Assembly: GCA_050300015.1 (NCBI GenBank)
Contig: JBNKWZ010000029.1
Span: 1 to 64,000 of the forward strand
Source: CAYZQH01 sp050300015
GTDB lineage: Bacteria; Pseudomonadota; Gammaproteobacteria; Pseudomonadales; Cellvibrionaceae
Reading direction: 5' to 3'
DNA length: 64,000 nt
Shown: piece by piece, positions 10,601 through 18,256 of the stretch
How positions within the stretch are numbered: the first letter of the stretch is position 1
Layout: every line of letters begins with the position of its first letter
The notes under the pieces: model-generated
What the model was told of the DNA's origin: nothing
Database searches by the model: none
Seen by the model: the letters and a program-made list of their open reading frames with translations, nothing else
Made by a program: the position numbers and the translations under genes

Positions 10601-12976
10601 GTGTTAACGCGTGACCCAATCGGTAACGAAACCTCCTACGAGTACGATGTGGCTGGTCGTATGACGGCGATGGTGGATGCGCTCGGGCGACGCGTGGAAT
10701 ATCAATACAACGATATTGATCAACGTATTGCCACGGTTTATCCCAACAGCACCTCTGTCGGTACAGACTACGATGCCTTATCGAGGAAAACCGGTCAAAC
10801 CGACCAAGCCGGTATCCAAACGCAATACCAATATGACGCCATGGGTCGCTTGATAGAAGTCATTGATACGCTCGGCCAAGAAACCCTTTACGGTTACGAT
10901 GAGCAAGGCAACAAGGTTTCGCAAATGGATGCGGAAGGTCGTGAAACGCGTTGGGAGTACGACGCCATGGGTCGCGTGACCAAGCGCATTCTACCTATGG
11001 GGCAGGAGGAAACCTTTACCTACGATAGCCTCGGCCTGCGTACCAGTCACACTGATTTCAATGGCGCTACCACCGTTTACGCCTACGATAACAGCGACCG
11101 TGTTGCCAGCATTGTCTACGAGGACGGTAGCTCTGAAACCTTCAGCTACGACGTGCTGGGCAATCGTACTGAGGTAACGCAAACGTCTGTCAATGGCGAT
11201 TTACGTGTAACCGCTTATGCCTACGATAGCCGCAATCGATTAGCTGTTGAAACTCAGGCCGATGGTACAAGCCTAAACTACACCTATGACGACAATGGTA
11301 ACCGTACCCAGCTACAAGTCGTGCAGCCCATTGGTGCAACCACGACTACCGACTATGCCTATGATTTGTTAAATCGTTTGGTCAGCGTCACAAGCGCGGA
11401 AGGCATCACCAGCTATGGCTATGATGCGGTGGGTAATCGCACCAGTATCAGTTATCCAAATGGCACATCTCAAGTTTACAGCTACGACAACCTCAACCGT
11501 TTAACCCAGTTGCAAACCTACGACGGCAGCGGGGCATTGGTAGAGCAATACGATTACACCTTGCACGCCACTGGTCGTCGTACGCAAGTCGATGAATTGG
11601 ATGGTCGCAGCACGGTCTACAGCTATGACGATCTCTATCGACTTACCAGTGAGTTCATTGCCGATGCAAGTGCCGGTAACTACAGCGCCAGCTTTACTTA
11701 CGATGCCGTAGGCAATCGCTTATCCCAGACGGTTAATGGCGATTTAACTTCCTACACCTATGATGATAACGATCGCTTGCAAAGCGCCGGTGTGAATACT
11801 TATGTCTACGACAATAACGGCAACACGCTGTCGTCTCTGCTAGAGACCGGTACAGTTGATTACACCTATAACAGTAAGAACCAAATGGTCAGTGCAGACA
11901 GCGCCAACGGCGTTGTTAGCTACGCTTACAACATCGACGGTATTCGTACCCAAGCCGGTGATACGCTGTTTATCGTCGACAGCAACCGTAGCTACGCACA
12001 GGTTCTGATTGAAGATCGACCCGTCGATGATGTGGTGTACACCTACGGGGATGACCTTATTAGCCAAACCCGTGGTGGTGCGGCGTACTTCTATCATTAT
12101 GACGGTCTCGGTTCGACTCGGGCATTGAGTGATGCACTCGGTGACGTTACTGATCGATATGATTATGAAGCGTTTGGTGAGGTGTTGAATCAGGCTGGAG
12201 CTACAGAGAACAGCTACTTGTTTGCTGGGGAGCAATTTGATGGGGTATTGGATCAATATTACCTAAGGGCGAGGTATTACGGTCAGGGAATTGGTCGGTT
12301 TACGCAGATGGATACGTGGATGGGGCGAAACCATGATCCAGTCTCGCTTCACAAGTATCTTTATGCCGGAAACGATCCCGTACTAATGATTGATCCGTCC
12401 GGATATTCATTTCGGTCTACGAGTGCCCTAGGAAGGGCTGTTGAAGCAGAGGTGAATGCGCAGTATATGGCTTCACATCCAGAGTGTTCACCTCCGCTTA
12501 GTGCATGCCTTTTCGGGCGTCAAATGTACTTCCCGGGCGGCTTTTTAAAGCCCGACATTATGAACTTCAGCGCAAAACTGATGAACGAGATTAAACCATT
12601 GACCCCAGGTGGCATTAGCGGTGGAATAACCCAGATCAAATTATACTCTGCGACCTATGGCAGCTTGCTTGGCATGTTGCCTGACGACTACTGGACTCCA
12701 GCGCCGGCTCCTGTAAGCGGTTATCTAATGTATTTTGTAAATGTGGATGGGATAATTTTTTACTCAACGGATGATACAACTATTAACGCGCTGGCCGCAG
12801 CTGGAGCAACAATTGCGAATGTACGTTCGCTGTACAAGAATAATAGCTACAACATGAATGCAGTGAAGGCTTTAGGCGCCGGTGCAGTCATCACGGCGGG
12901 TATAAACATCGCTCTCAAAATGCGGGCTGCTCAAACAGTAATGATGCCTGCAACGATGGGTTTGGTCAGATTTTAA
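1679..12976 (+). CDS. Giant exported Rhs/YD-repeat protein with a PD-(D/E)xK-like toxin tip
   Basis: A 3765-residue protein. Approximate order: Sec signal peptide 1-31; choice-of-anchor-A domain 35-290; Ig-like (He_PIG) domain from 295; a CIGCH haem-type motif (425-429) heading an all-helical terpenoid-cyclase-like region to about 720; CARDB module 724-830; Ig domains; FG-GAP/VCBS repeats (DxDGDG motifs) about 1030-1445; second CARDB; Ig array 1590-2330; Rhs shell with dozens of YD repeats 2335-3500; and the Rhs core signature (YLRARYY, then DPSG at 3572-3575). The last 190 residues are the variable tip, with D3626, E3637 and K3639 spaced like a PD-(D/E)xK nuclease. No PAAR or VgrG-like domain is present, so delivery is not obviously T6SS. 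The next gene is a probable immunity gene. Family and domain calls are confident; toxin activity is inferred from motif and position. Confidence 0.85.
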   Translation: MAFNVRVSIRKLTRNLILSASGFGLLPLAVADDSLGVAAGFNAFIKGDFQSQWTDMQGRLAAGGSVNLDGYGLASTITLSAEVHSLVAGGDITFANGMIYAGSVITTGSAAGLGDSVRDVMQVGSTVEEVNALPIDFAAQFTYLSEISNLLASAIPTGTTTFQWGGVNFVGDCESTIQVFDVDGAALRSSSSLSLSCIPEDATVVFNIDGLQPGLENIGLATLQPMANKILWNFYEAESLHFASVGVEGSILAPGATIASPWGYVNGTVIAKSWSGYMELHHVPFEGEIASLLPSEAPTIISPPVTVGYENTPYIYDVEAIDEDMGDVLTYTIDSAPLGFSIESDTGVISWLNAEEHVGAVAEINQQCYVVPTGSVSVIEEGDPIPDERIAVISPLFKRVKEALEVSSEYVARESVAWNPQDRNCIGCHIQTQSLLGLETSIDKIEVDEDAIAFLVDKLFDNRRENGTITSHEHTTIYLNNQTSLALWSLTFYPDHSYTFDARINALNFFNGRVVTSGALRYWQYDHDTGWMNNNLPVTALVSQAGTHLLDDLLDLTIEPTEQQLATLQAFEQSVPFLARYFLNNYAIPNADVTQSAFRLIGLAELKRYITDVELLIEVNSAIEYLDTYLRSIQLEQGGWPYYTYYNYPSPVASAWVGIALNFLKPGLTDPVVTRNIEYLLNAQFVTTDGNNGTWQDPIFAQTRLATTSLVMAYLPIALDFLGNPDLNIKALSLTDQGDLYELSATVSNRGIKDITSNSTIHFYAGADATGTYLGSTSVPALKSGESAAVSLALTDVTAVGVGIFAEVIPSSEVEECEIGNNSRRAAIIRHRVTDQRGLFDTQMYSLTVEDTNSSPVITSSAEFTHQQGQVKSLQVKVADNDIGDASTFELVDAPNGIFINPQSGQILVDGEQLEPGEYSFTVRVTDLRGGMDEQIIALTIAENLPPEIVSTPVQQVLEGAQYQYPVKAIDPNNDELKYSIVTGTPAVVIENVTGLTTSYSDSPLESIRNQNAYCEREPTNAPFEAPTLKWHWSGSNVNAGYSQVMAAPIVVQLNDDNGDGFVDLEDTPDVVFTSYSANNYYSPGVLRAVSGSDGEEIWASDVLPTAFYSPAAADIDGDGLVEIVIGGGHQRGAKYLLAYENDGTLKWQVSTDRTGTPYIADINADGTVEIIYGGAVFDASGNLMWGKERDGMSLAFDVDLDGNQEVFIAGNLYTHQGDLIWSYSLGGISWGNFAAIGNFDSDDYPEIVLKSNINNIVILDNDGSVLAGPVSVPGGGGGAVTLADMDLDGWPEIGIAGASNYVIFESDLTIKWQSPTQDLTSYATGSTVFDFDGDGRAEIIYADEINLRVYDALDQKVLLEIPNSSGTLFEYPVVSDIDNDGHAELIVVANNSYFAGVNGVRVFESANDSWVSTRSIWNQYHYHITNINDDGTVPQHEEPSWLTHNTYRLNTFADRSALALADLAPFDLAYNDTTQSLSAVIYNRGLVATDGDVTVNFYNGDPQNGGVLIGENSLSTLSAGASVTTAVTAAPEALLDEIFVEVVNAGSDECITENNITSARKVVVSAVDEGGLSDEQTFLLSVVNQNDFPSIISAANTTVAAGQVTTVQVEVSDPDLGDAFTYTLSGEPTGVRLNARSGQLTLDTSSLAEDVYTFTVRVEDLAGAFAEQIFVLTVTTPDNLAPEFVSTPSVSTSALSVWAYTAQAVDPDGDAIQYGLDTKPFGMTIDGVTGDLQWEPSFEQLGDHIVDVVALDERGASTHQRFIVSVSDPYAGNLPPQITSQPQGSAVAGVQFVYNLIAVDPDQDRLSYTLTNGVGNMALDVHGQFTWTPDVAMIGRTFVISISVTDGRGGSATQQIRLPVNEPVNHPPSFVSEPETQILLGDIYTYQTVAEDADGDAVTYQFGGAKPNGMTMSSAGFVQWEPAAGQANQAFEVVIEAADARGVTATQTFWVAVNVPQQPNANPYFVSAPTSPAFIGQTYAYQALAKDADNDALTYSLVQPLNTDIQMSADGLLTWVPTAEQEGEHTVAIAVSDGKAVITQTYTLAVVPAPQTGENHYPEIISVPASELLAGSQYSYQVIATDPDNDPLSFELLNSTIAEVTLSTSGLLSWQSTLEQTGIQEFRVKVSDGELAVVQTWTVAVWDEYPPLRLFLDVSPAQVSAGDTVTITVATTGGSEAPTKTLFVDGFEVLLDNNNQAVVPASAFGIHHVVATAVAGEESLESTDQFLVLDPSDVTPPTAEIQTPEETAIITAPTPILGSVQDDNLAKYELFVAPKGTQQWQLIASGEQTVSDAELATFDPTMMLNGTYSILLLATDANGQTAQDSVTVIVDGEMKVGHFSITFEDVSIDLAGIPVRVTRTYDTRRKAESLDFGYGWSVDYQNVRIQESRALGFSWQNNYYRNGFFGDWCIQPNGDPMVTIRLPDGQVERFKAKANPECSSLVATVYATLTFEPQAGTYSTLEQNDYGQLRLTNGNIVDLGDENTYENGVDPHSYTLTTKDGMIYHLDQNFGIRRIEEPGGNYVTYTDNGIVHSAGYAVDFERDAKGRIVALVLPDGRRRDYAYGLMGDLMSVTDFSGDETTFDYLSRIPHYLDEIVDPRGVTATRMEYDEDGRLIAMIDAEGNRVEYDHDIEGRTSLIKDARGNQTLYVYDDSGRVLLETNALGETISRTYNQVGDVLTETNHLGETRSWTYDDRGNTLTETDPLGNTTSYTYDDQNQIVSETNALGITSYTNTYNNRARKLSSTTDALGNTTVFHWDVGVGNPDICQTGNSRGYTDALGNQHIFKLVCLGPLAGTQNGTVDANGVTTTYGLDSAGRRTSEKTTRTELNGNTVELITRYEYDAEDRIIKTTLPDGTVTRTEYNNIDQVTAEVDAEGRRTEYVYDDRGQQTQVLHHDGTTESKTYDAAGNLLTETDRLGRVTTYEYDANNRQILVTYSDGTSMQTEYDAAGRVVATIDAMGARTETEYDAAGRRVLTRDPIGNETSYEYDVAGRMTAMVDALGRRVEYQYNDIDQRIATVYPNSTSVGTDYDALSRKTGQTDQAGIQTQYQYDAMGRLIEVIDTLGQETLYGYDEQGNKVSQMDAEGRETRWEYDAMGRVTKRILPMGQEETFTYDSLGLRTSHTDFNGATTVYAYDNSDRVASIVYEDGSSETFSYDVLGNRTEVTQTSVNGDLRVTAYAYDSRNRLAVETQADGTSLNYTYDDNGNRTQLQVVQPIGATTTTDYAYDLLNRLVSVTSAEGITSYGYDAVGNRTSISYPNGTSQVYSYDNLNRLTQLQTYDGSGALVEQYDYTLHATGRRTQVDELDGRSTVYSYDDLYRLTSEFIADASAGNYSASFTYDAVGNRLSQTVNGDLTSYTYDDNDRLQSAGVNTYVYDNNGNTLSSLLETGTVDYTYNSKNQMVSADSANGVVSYAYNIDGIRTQAGDTLFIVDSNRSYAQVLIEDRPVDDVVYTYGDDLISQTRGGAAYFYHYDGLGSTRALSDALGDVTDRYDYEAFGEVLNQAGATENSYLFAGEQFDGVLDQYYLRARYYGQGIGRFTQMDTWMGRNHDPVSLHKYLYAGNDPVLMIDPSGYSFRSTSALGRAVEAEVNAQYMASHPECSPPLSACLFGRQMYFPGGFLKPDIMNFSAKLMNEIKPLTPGGISGGITQIKLYSATYGSLLGMLPDDYWTPAPAPVSGYLMYFVNVDGIIFYSTDDTTINALAAAGATIANVRSLYKNNSYNMNAVKALGAGAVITAGINIALKMRAAQTVMMPATMGLVRF

Positions 12977-12988
12977 GGTGGATTTTTT

Positions 12989-13558
12989 GTGAATGAGAAT
13001 GAATTTTTCGAAGCTATTTATCGCGTAAACTTGAATAGCGTAAAGCAATGTATTATTGAAAAGGGAATGGACCCTAATCAAGCTCATTCGGGCGGGGGAC
13101 ATACGCCCCTTCAAGCAGCCTGTCAGATTGATTCAGCCGAGTCTGTGGAGTTGCTACTAGGACTGGGAGCCAGCCCAAATGGGACTTTCACCAGAAGGGA
13201 CGTTGGAGGGAGAATTATCGAAAAAGATTCGACTCCTATTTGTTCCATTAAGTCAAAAAAAGTCGGCCTGTTGTTGCTAGGTGCGGGCGCAGATATTGAG
13301 TGGACCGATGGTTTCGGATTTACTCCCCTGATCTGGGCTATTCGAAGAAGAAGCCTTGAGGTTGTCAATTTTCTGCTTGAATCTGGAGCAGATAAAGACA
13401 GGGAGTTGGAAGTTCAAGGAGAGAAAATGGACGCGTTAAAATTTGTTGAAAAAGAAATTTTTTCAAATCGAAGTATCTTCGGTGAAAAAATAACGGATAA
13501 GCAAAAAGCGTTTTTACAAGATTACGAAGATATAAAAAAAGCTATATCTTCAGTTTAA
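12989..13558 (+). CDS. Ankyrin-repeat protein, probable immunity protein for the Rhs tip
   Basis: A 189-residue cytoplasmic protein with about three to four ankyrin repeats: HTPLQAAC...VELLLGLGASPN near 38-65, a degenerate repeat near 80-100, and FTPLIWAI...VVNFLLESGADKD near 108-138. There is no signal peptide. It starts with GTG only 12 bases after the Rhs stop, with AAGGTGG upstream, so it is translated from the same message. Ankyrin proteins are an established class of immunity protein in polymorphic-toxin loci, and this is the usual position for one. Immunity to the upstream nuclease-like tip is therefore the best inference, but it is untested. Confidence 0.75.
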   Translation: MNENEFFEAIYRVNLNSVKQCIIEKGMDPNQAHSGGGHTPLQAACQIDSAESVELLLGLGASPNGTFTRRDVGGRIIEKDSTPICSIKSKKVGLLLLGAGADIEWTDGFGFTPLIWAIRRRSLEVVNFLLESGADKDRELEVQGEKMDALKFVEKEIFSNRSIFGEKITDKQKAFLQDYEDIKKAISSV

Positions 13559-13799
13559 CAGAGCTACTCATGGAATTGCGTTAGGACAGGGAACAAAATT
13601 AATGGGGACAAAAAAGGGGATGGAGATATTTAATGAGTCGCGAGTGTACATCCTGCTGCGAAGCCCAGCCAAGCCAAGCCGTCCGAGGCTTGGCGTTCAC
13701 TCCTAAAAAAGCGGTTCTTTTTTTGCCTTCGGTACCGTCGCTCACCTTCCGGCCTTGCAAGCCTCCGGGTAGCCCACATGCCACGTCCTGAATAGGGAG
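13559..13799. repeat. Probable dispersed repeat with hairpins at the end of jetD
   Basis: No gene of its own. It contains a perfect hairpin (GCCAAGCC, 6-base loop, GGCTTGGC; 13673-13694) and a second one of A6G/CT6 arms (13705-13723) that could terminate transcription in either direction. The GC-rich part, next to the jetD stop, reads on the minus strand as an open frame typical of spurious proteins annotated from multicopy repeats. The last few jetD codons appear to lie in this repeat. No second copy is in this window. Confidence 0.45.
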
Positions 13800-14948
13800 C
13801 TATGCTGGCGGAGCCTTGCGCCAATCCTCAATAGTCCGAGAAACCTCAGACTCAGCTATATATTCCTGCTCTAGTCGTCCTTTATGCAGGCCAATTAAAT
13901 ACTGATAAAAAGCCGACTCTTCCCCAGTCAAGCCATCAGGGCTAATACCTCCGGCACAAACTGGTTCGGTAACCGCTAAATCAATATGTCGATCGAAAAC
14001 AGGTCTTTCCATAAGTAAGGGACAAAGTTGCGGGCAGTGCTGCCGTGCTCGAGCCAACATCAGCATTCCCCAAGAATCCAAATCACCCCAGTACCCAACC
14101 GTTTTATCTCCAAAAACCGATGATCTGAGCCAAGAGAGGTCAAGGCCCGCACCAAGGATAGCAATTGTGTTGTTTACAGGAGGAAGCAAGTGCGAGCATT
14201 GCTCGTTTTCAACAACCAGTAGATGGGTGCAGGGCAATAACGTTTCTGCAAGTTCTCGGGTAGTGACGCGCTGTCGACGGAAAGGCAGGAGCGAACGCTC
14301 CAGCGGAATTACCATCACCCAGTGATCGCCCTCATTAAAGGCATCAAGAAAAACGTGCAAGCCTTGCTCACTAGCAGCCCCATCAAATCGTTCATCAAGT
14401 AAACGAACCAGTAACTTCCCGTTGCGCTCAAAAAACTTTGTATCCACACCCCAACCGGCTAATAATCTCAATGGCCGTCCTTTTGCTATACCGGGTGAGA
14501 GCTCATCGGCTAGTTTTGCTGTAGCAACCACCTCTCCGACAGCTTGACTGCGCCATAATGAGCGCTCCCGAACAAAAATCTCTCGATACAGCGGATTTGT
14601 TTTAGATACAATCTGTTCAAGAGTCTTAAACTCTTGTATGACATGGTTATCCTGAGAAGCCTCAATCCATTCAGAGGGGGTATTGAGCTCCCATCGCACT
14701 GGTAGCTCTATCGGCTCATCCACGCCTCGAAAACGCGTGGGCTTCCATACAATTTCTCCAATAGTTACCTCCCTCCAACGAGTAATATGTGCCTGTACAG
14801 AAACTGCATTTTGAATTACCTGTTTTCCCACAGGTTTACCTATCGTAAGGCAGAGAGGCCATTCACCGTCTAGGAGTCGTTCGATACGTGTTTCAGTTCG
14901 GTTCCATTGTCGAGCCAGTCTTTTTGCAATATCGTCTGGAGATTTCAC
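13800..14948 (-). CDS. jetD: Wadjet subunit JetD (DUF3322/DUF2220, Toprim nuclease)
   Basis: A 382-residue protein, the predicted DNA-cleaving subunit of Wadjet. In studied systems JetD nicks or cuts circular plasmid DNA once the JetABC SMC motor has extruded it. The N-terminal half matches DUF3322. The C-terminal half is a Toprim-like DUF2220 domain with an acidic motif VVENEQ near 258 and a DxD motif in YWGDLDSWG near 300, the expected metal ligands. Its ATG overlaps the jetC stop in an ATGA, giving coupled translation. It is the last gene of jetABCD. The final residues (about KAPPA) run into a repeat-like sequence, so the natural C-terminus may have been replaced. Confidence 0.93.
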   Translation of the reverse strand: MKSPDDIAKRLARQWNRTETRIERLLDGEWPLCLTIGKPVGKQVIQNAVSVQAHITRWREVTIGEIVWKPTRFRGVDEPIELPVRWELNTPSEWIEASQDNHVIQEFKTLEQIVSKTNPLYREIFVRERSLWRSQAVGEVVATAKLADELSPGIAKGRPLRLLAGWGVDTKFFERNGKLLVRLLDERFDGAASEQGLHVFLDAFNEGDHWVMVIPLERSLLPFRRQRVTTRELAETLLPCTHLLVVENEQCSHLLPPVNNTIAILGAGLDLSWLRSSVFGDKTVGYWGDLDSWGMLMLARARQHCPQLCPLLMERPVFDRHIDLAVTEPVCAGGISPDGLTGEESAFYQYLIGLHKGRLEQEYIAESEVSRTIEDWRKAPPA

Positions 14949-17900
14949 GCTGTTGACGTTCCTTGTTGCTTTTTACCAACTTCGTCAAGCTCCCTCCAAC
15001 TCAGTGGAGTTAGACTAGATTTAAATCCGCGGCGATGCACTACTATTGCAGAGCGCGTGTGTTTGCGAAGTAACCGCATTTCTTTGTTTGGCGTGATAAA
15101 AAGGGCATGTAGACCAAACTCTTTCAGTGCCGCAATAATACGACTAGCAACCGCATTTGAGCTACGTGAAAAGGCCTCGTCCAGCACAATCGTGCCAAAG
15201 AGTGGCCGCGAGCTGCCGTCAGGACAAAGAGCGTAACTGAGCGAAGCAGTCAGAACAAAGGACGCTATACTTTCTTTCTCGCCGCCACTATCTCCTTGGG
15301 ATCCCGAGCGGGAGCTGATTACACTACCGCTTTCTCGGTCAATCATCGATACCTTGAATTCAAGTCTAAACCGAGGGTCTAGCAATGCTTTTGCACCACC
15401 GGTAGTTTTTCGCTGGCACGCATCCCTTAGTTGGGCAACGATACCCTGCAATGCACGATACTGACTTTCACCTTCATCGGCTTTAAATCGAGCTGCTGCC
15501 AACGTAGTATGAGCCTTATTGAATGTGCGGAGGCTCTCGTGCATGACTTTTATTGGGTCCAGCCTAAGGTACCGTCCGGGTTGAAAATCTACACGCCGTA
15601 ACGTGCTATTTACGTCATCCAATTTTTCCAGAATACGATCAACCTCCCCGGTAATGGTTTCAAGTAGCTGGGTGACTCCGTCATCAGAAGAGCGGTTTAA
15701 GTACTCCATAAACCGTTTGCGTTTTTCTGGCAGTGCTTCTTCTTCGAGGATCTTCAATCGAGCTAGATACTGTGGCGCATCCTCAATGTCGCTTCCTGTT
15801 TCAGACAGAACGCCGTGATCTTGCTTTTTTGCCTCTGACATCTGGCGAACCAAGTCCTTAGACAGTTTGTTTTTGTCCGATAGAAAATTCTCCAATTCCC
15901 TGTTTATTTTTTTTTGCTCTGCATCCTGAATTTCAGAAATCAGATTGATTTGTCCCGCTTTCAGTGCCGAAAATCGCTTTGCGGCGGCTTCACGTTCTGA
16001 GTCAAGCATTCCTGTCTCTGCGCGCTTATAGGCAGCAGTCTTTGCATTCTTTGCTTCTTCTAACTTGGATGTAGCCGCAGCTAGTCCTGCGATGGCAGTT
16101 TTTTCGATAGTGCGAAGACTTTTTAACATTTCTTCGCCTTCTTTGTATTTCTTTTCGGCGACAGCCAAATCCGAATTTGGAGCTAGCAAGGCGTCCATTT
16201 GGTCGCGCTTGGCTTGCCAAAGTTTTTCCGCAGAATCGATATCAATCTTAGAAAATTCAAGCTCGCCAATATGCTCCAATGCTTGCGTCTTGAGTTTAAG
16301 ATTGTTGATTTCAGTTTTTTTAGACTGGAGTCTTTCTGATAATTCGGTTTCCAGTTCCCGAGCCTCTGCAATTTTCCGACTCAGCTCAGACACTTGGCTC
16401 CGGTTATCGAAACCGGTCATCCATCCCTCATTTAAATGCAGAACATCGTTTTTATCGAAATTCCCAGGGCGTCCTGACATTTGCCCTTCTTTAGTCATCG
16501 CATAAGGTGTTTTACGAAGTTCTTCAGGAGAGCTCACACAGTGTCGATCAATTTTCGAAAGAAACGCCTTCAAGGCTTCTCTGTGTGGATGCTTTTTGTA
16601 ATCCAATTTTCGGGTAAAACCGTCATTAAAAAAGTTGGCTGGTTTGCCTGGTGTTTTTGCCTCTAGTAACATTACATTGAGTCTGTTGTGGCGATTGTTT
16701 ACCCAATCAATGATCGCCTCCGCATCATTGGGAGAAACCACTAACCTAATACGATGGACACCTATAGCTCGTTCGATGGCTCCGTGCCATTCGTGCTCAA
16801 TATCCTTTACTTGAATTAGTTCGCCAACAAACGGTAGTGTCTCTTCATCCAGTCCAAGTTCACTCGCCATGAGGGTTCTGAATTTATGGTAGGCTTGAGG
16901 GATATTTGAGTCGGTGCGTTTTTGGGCCTCTCTTAATTCCTTCTCCAAGGCTTGCAAACTTTCTTTCGCCTCAAAATGTTTTGATCCAATTTCGTAGCTT
17001 TCTTGTTCGATTGTATCTATCGTATTTAAATTTTCTTCTAGAAGCGTTTTGGCGGTTTGTTTGTTGCGCTCAAAATTTTGTCTATCAATCGCATCCGTTA
17101 ACGATAACGAGCCCATTAACGACTGATAGTTTCTTGCGTGAATCTGAACGGTTTCAAGTTTTTCCTGTAGCTCATCAATTAACTCAGAAAGTGAAGTAAT
17201 ATCACCTCCACCTTGTTGCATGAATAAGTCTTTAAGTGTATCCCTTATCCTTTCTTGGGCTGCACAGCGGTCTTCTGCTTCGCACTTTGCAGCCTCTGCT
17301 TCGTTCAATTTTTCAGATCGTAAAAGTACCTCATCACCCCAGAGACGATAGGCTTGCTCGCCAAACCAGACCGGCAAAACACGGCCAAGTAGCTCGGCAT
17401 TTTCAAGAGCAGTTTCATTCTCTTGAAATTTTTCCCATGTCGCTTTAACGGGCAGCAGAGATTTCAGTTGACGCCTTGCAGTCTCGAGTTCTTCGTGAAT
17501 CTCTGTTAAATCATCAAAACTGTTCGCTACTTCGGTAGCTCGATCAAATTGCGCAACATTGTCCAAAACTGATTGTCTAAAAATTTCATTTATATCATTT
17601 AACTGTTTTAAGCCAGCCGCTCTGTTTAGCAAATTAAAAGCGTTTTCACGAACATCAAAATAATTTCTCACTTTTGCTAGGTAAGACTTTTTGGCAGTAT
17701 CCACTGAGAGTCCTTCGACCTCTTTTTCCAGTTGCTTCAGGGCACGCATTCCACCTTCTTGATGGCTGGCCAACCAGCCTTCTAGCCTTTGGTCTGCCCC
17801 TCTAGCAAAAATCCAGACTTTCTTCATATCGGCTGATGATGAACTTGTGCCATCCATCCATAACAAACAGCCCAAAGTTACTGTCGTTTCCCCGTTCTCC

Positions 17901-18256
17901 ATCGTCGCAGATAGGCCTGCTATAGTCTTGCCAGGCCGCACAATACGGGATTGGTCATCGCTGCCGCCACCGGCTCCCATAACGCCGCGTACATAAGACG
18001 CAAGATCTCGGTCACTATCGTTTCCACCGGTAGATGCTAGATTGTATTTCGGGTACTCGCACAGTAGTGTCATTAGCGCGTCAACCAGTGTGGTTTTGCC
18101 GCTACCGGTTGGTCCAATTACAGCGGTTCCCACCGAGTCAATTTCAGCGCTATTCATACCTTCAAACCCACCCCAATTAAACAGTCGGAGCTCTTTTAGT
18201 ACATAAGTGGGTTCGAATTGCCAGGCGGTCTCCTGACTATCAAGGGATAATGTCAC
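14945..18256 (-). CDS. jetC: Wadjet SMC-like ATPase JetC
   Basis: A 1103-residue MukB/SMC-type ATPase, the motor of the Wadjet anti-plasmid complex. The N-terminal head has Walker A GPTGSGKTT at 48-56. A long coiled coil with a central hinge-like region fills the middle. The C-terminal head carries the signature QGDSGGEKESI and a Walker B ending IVLDEAFSRSS. I start it at the GTG at 18256, because AGGAGG lies 5 bases upstream and the GTGA overlaps the jetB stop; an upstream in-frame ATG at 18289 lies inside jetB and lacks this signal. All ATPase motifs are intact, so the system looks functional. Confidence 0.93.
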   Translation of the reverse strand: MTLSLDSQETAWQFEPTYVLKELRLFNWGGFEGMNSAEIDSVGTAVIGPTGSGKTTLVDALMTLLCEYPKYNLASTGGNDSDRDLASYVRGVMGAGGGSDDQSRIVRPGKTIAGLSATMENGETTVTLGCLLWMDGTSSSSADMKKVWIFARGADQRLEGWLASHQEGGMRALKQLEKEVEGLSVDTAKKSYLAKVRNYFDVRENAFNLLNRAAGLKQLNDINEIFRQSVLDNVAQFDRATEVANSFDDLTEIHEELETARRQLKSLLPVKATWEKFQENETALENAELLGRVLPVWFGEQAYRLWGDEVLLRSEKLNEAEAAKCEAEDRCAAQERIRDTLKDLFMQQGGGDITSLSELIDELQEKLETVQIHARNYQSLMGSLSLTDAIDRQNFERNKQTAKTLLEENLNTIDTIEQESYEIGSKHFEAKESLQALEKELREAQKRTDSNIPQAYHKFRTLMASELGLDEETLPFVGELIQVKDIEHEWHGAIERAIGVHRIRLVVSPNDAEAIIDWVNNRHNRLNVMLLEAKTPGKPANFFNDGFTRKLDYKKHPHREALKAFLSKIDRHCVSSPEELRKTPYAMTKEGQMSGRPGNFDKNDVLHLNEGWMTGFDNRSQVSELSRKIAEARELETELSERLQSKKTEINNLKLKTQALEHIGELEFSKIDIDSAEKLWQAKRDQMDALLAPNSDLAVAEKKYKEGEEMLKSLRTIEKTAIAGLAAATSKLEEAKNAKTAAYKRAETGMLDSEREAAAKRFSALKAGQINLISEIQDAEQKKINRELENFLSDKNKLSKDLVRQMSEAKKQDHGVLSETGSDIEDAPQYLARLKILEEEALPEKRKRFMEYLNRSSDDGVTQLLETITGEVDRILEKLDDVNSTLRRVDFQPGRYLRLDPIKVMHESLRTFNKAHTTLAAARFKADEGESQYRALQGIVAQLRDACQRKTTGGAKALLDPRFRLEFKVSMIDRESGSVISSRSGSQGDSGGEKESIASFVLTASLSYALCPDGSSRPLFGTIVLDEAFSRSSNAVASRIIAALKEFGLHALFITPNKEMRLLRKHTRSAIVVHRRGFKSSLTPLSWRELDEVGKKQQGTSTA

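Noticed and set aside
1679..12976. CRISPR-like or tandem DNA repeats in the YD region
   Set aside because: The repetition is at protein level (YD repeats) with diverged codons, not identical DNA spacers.
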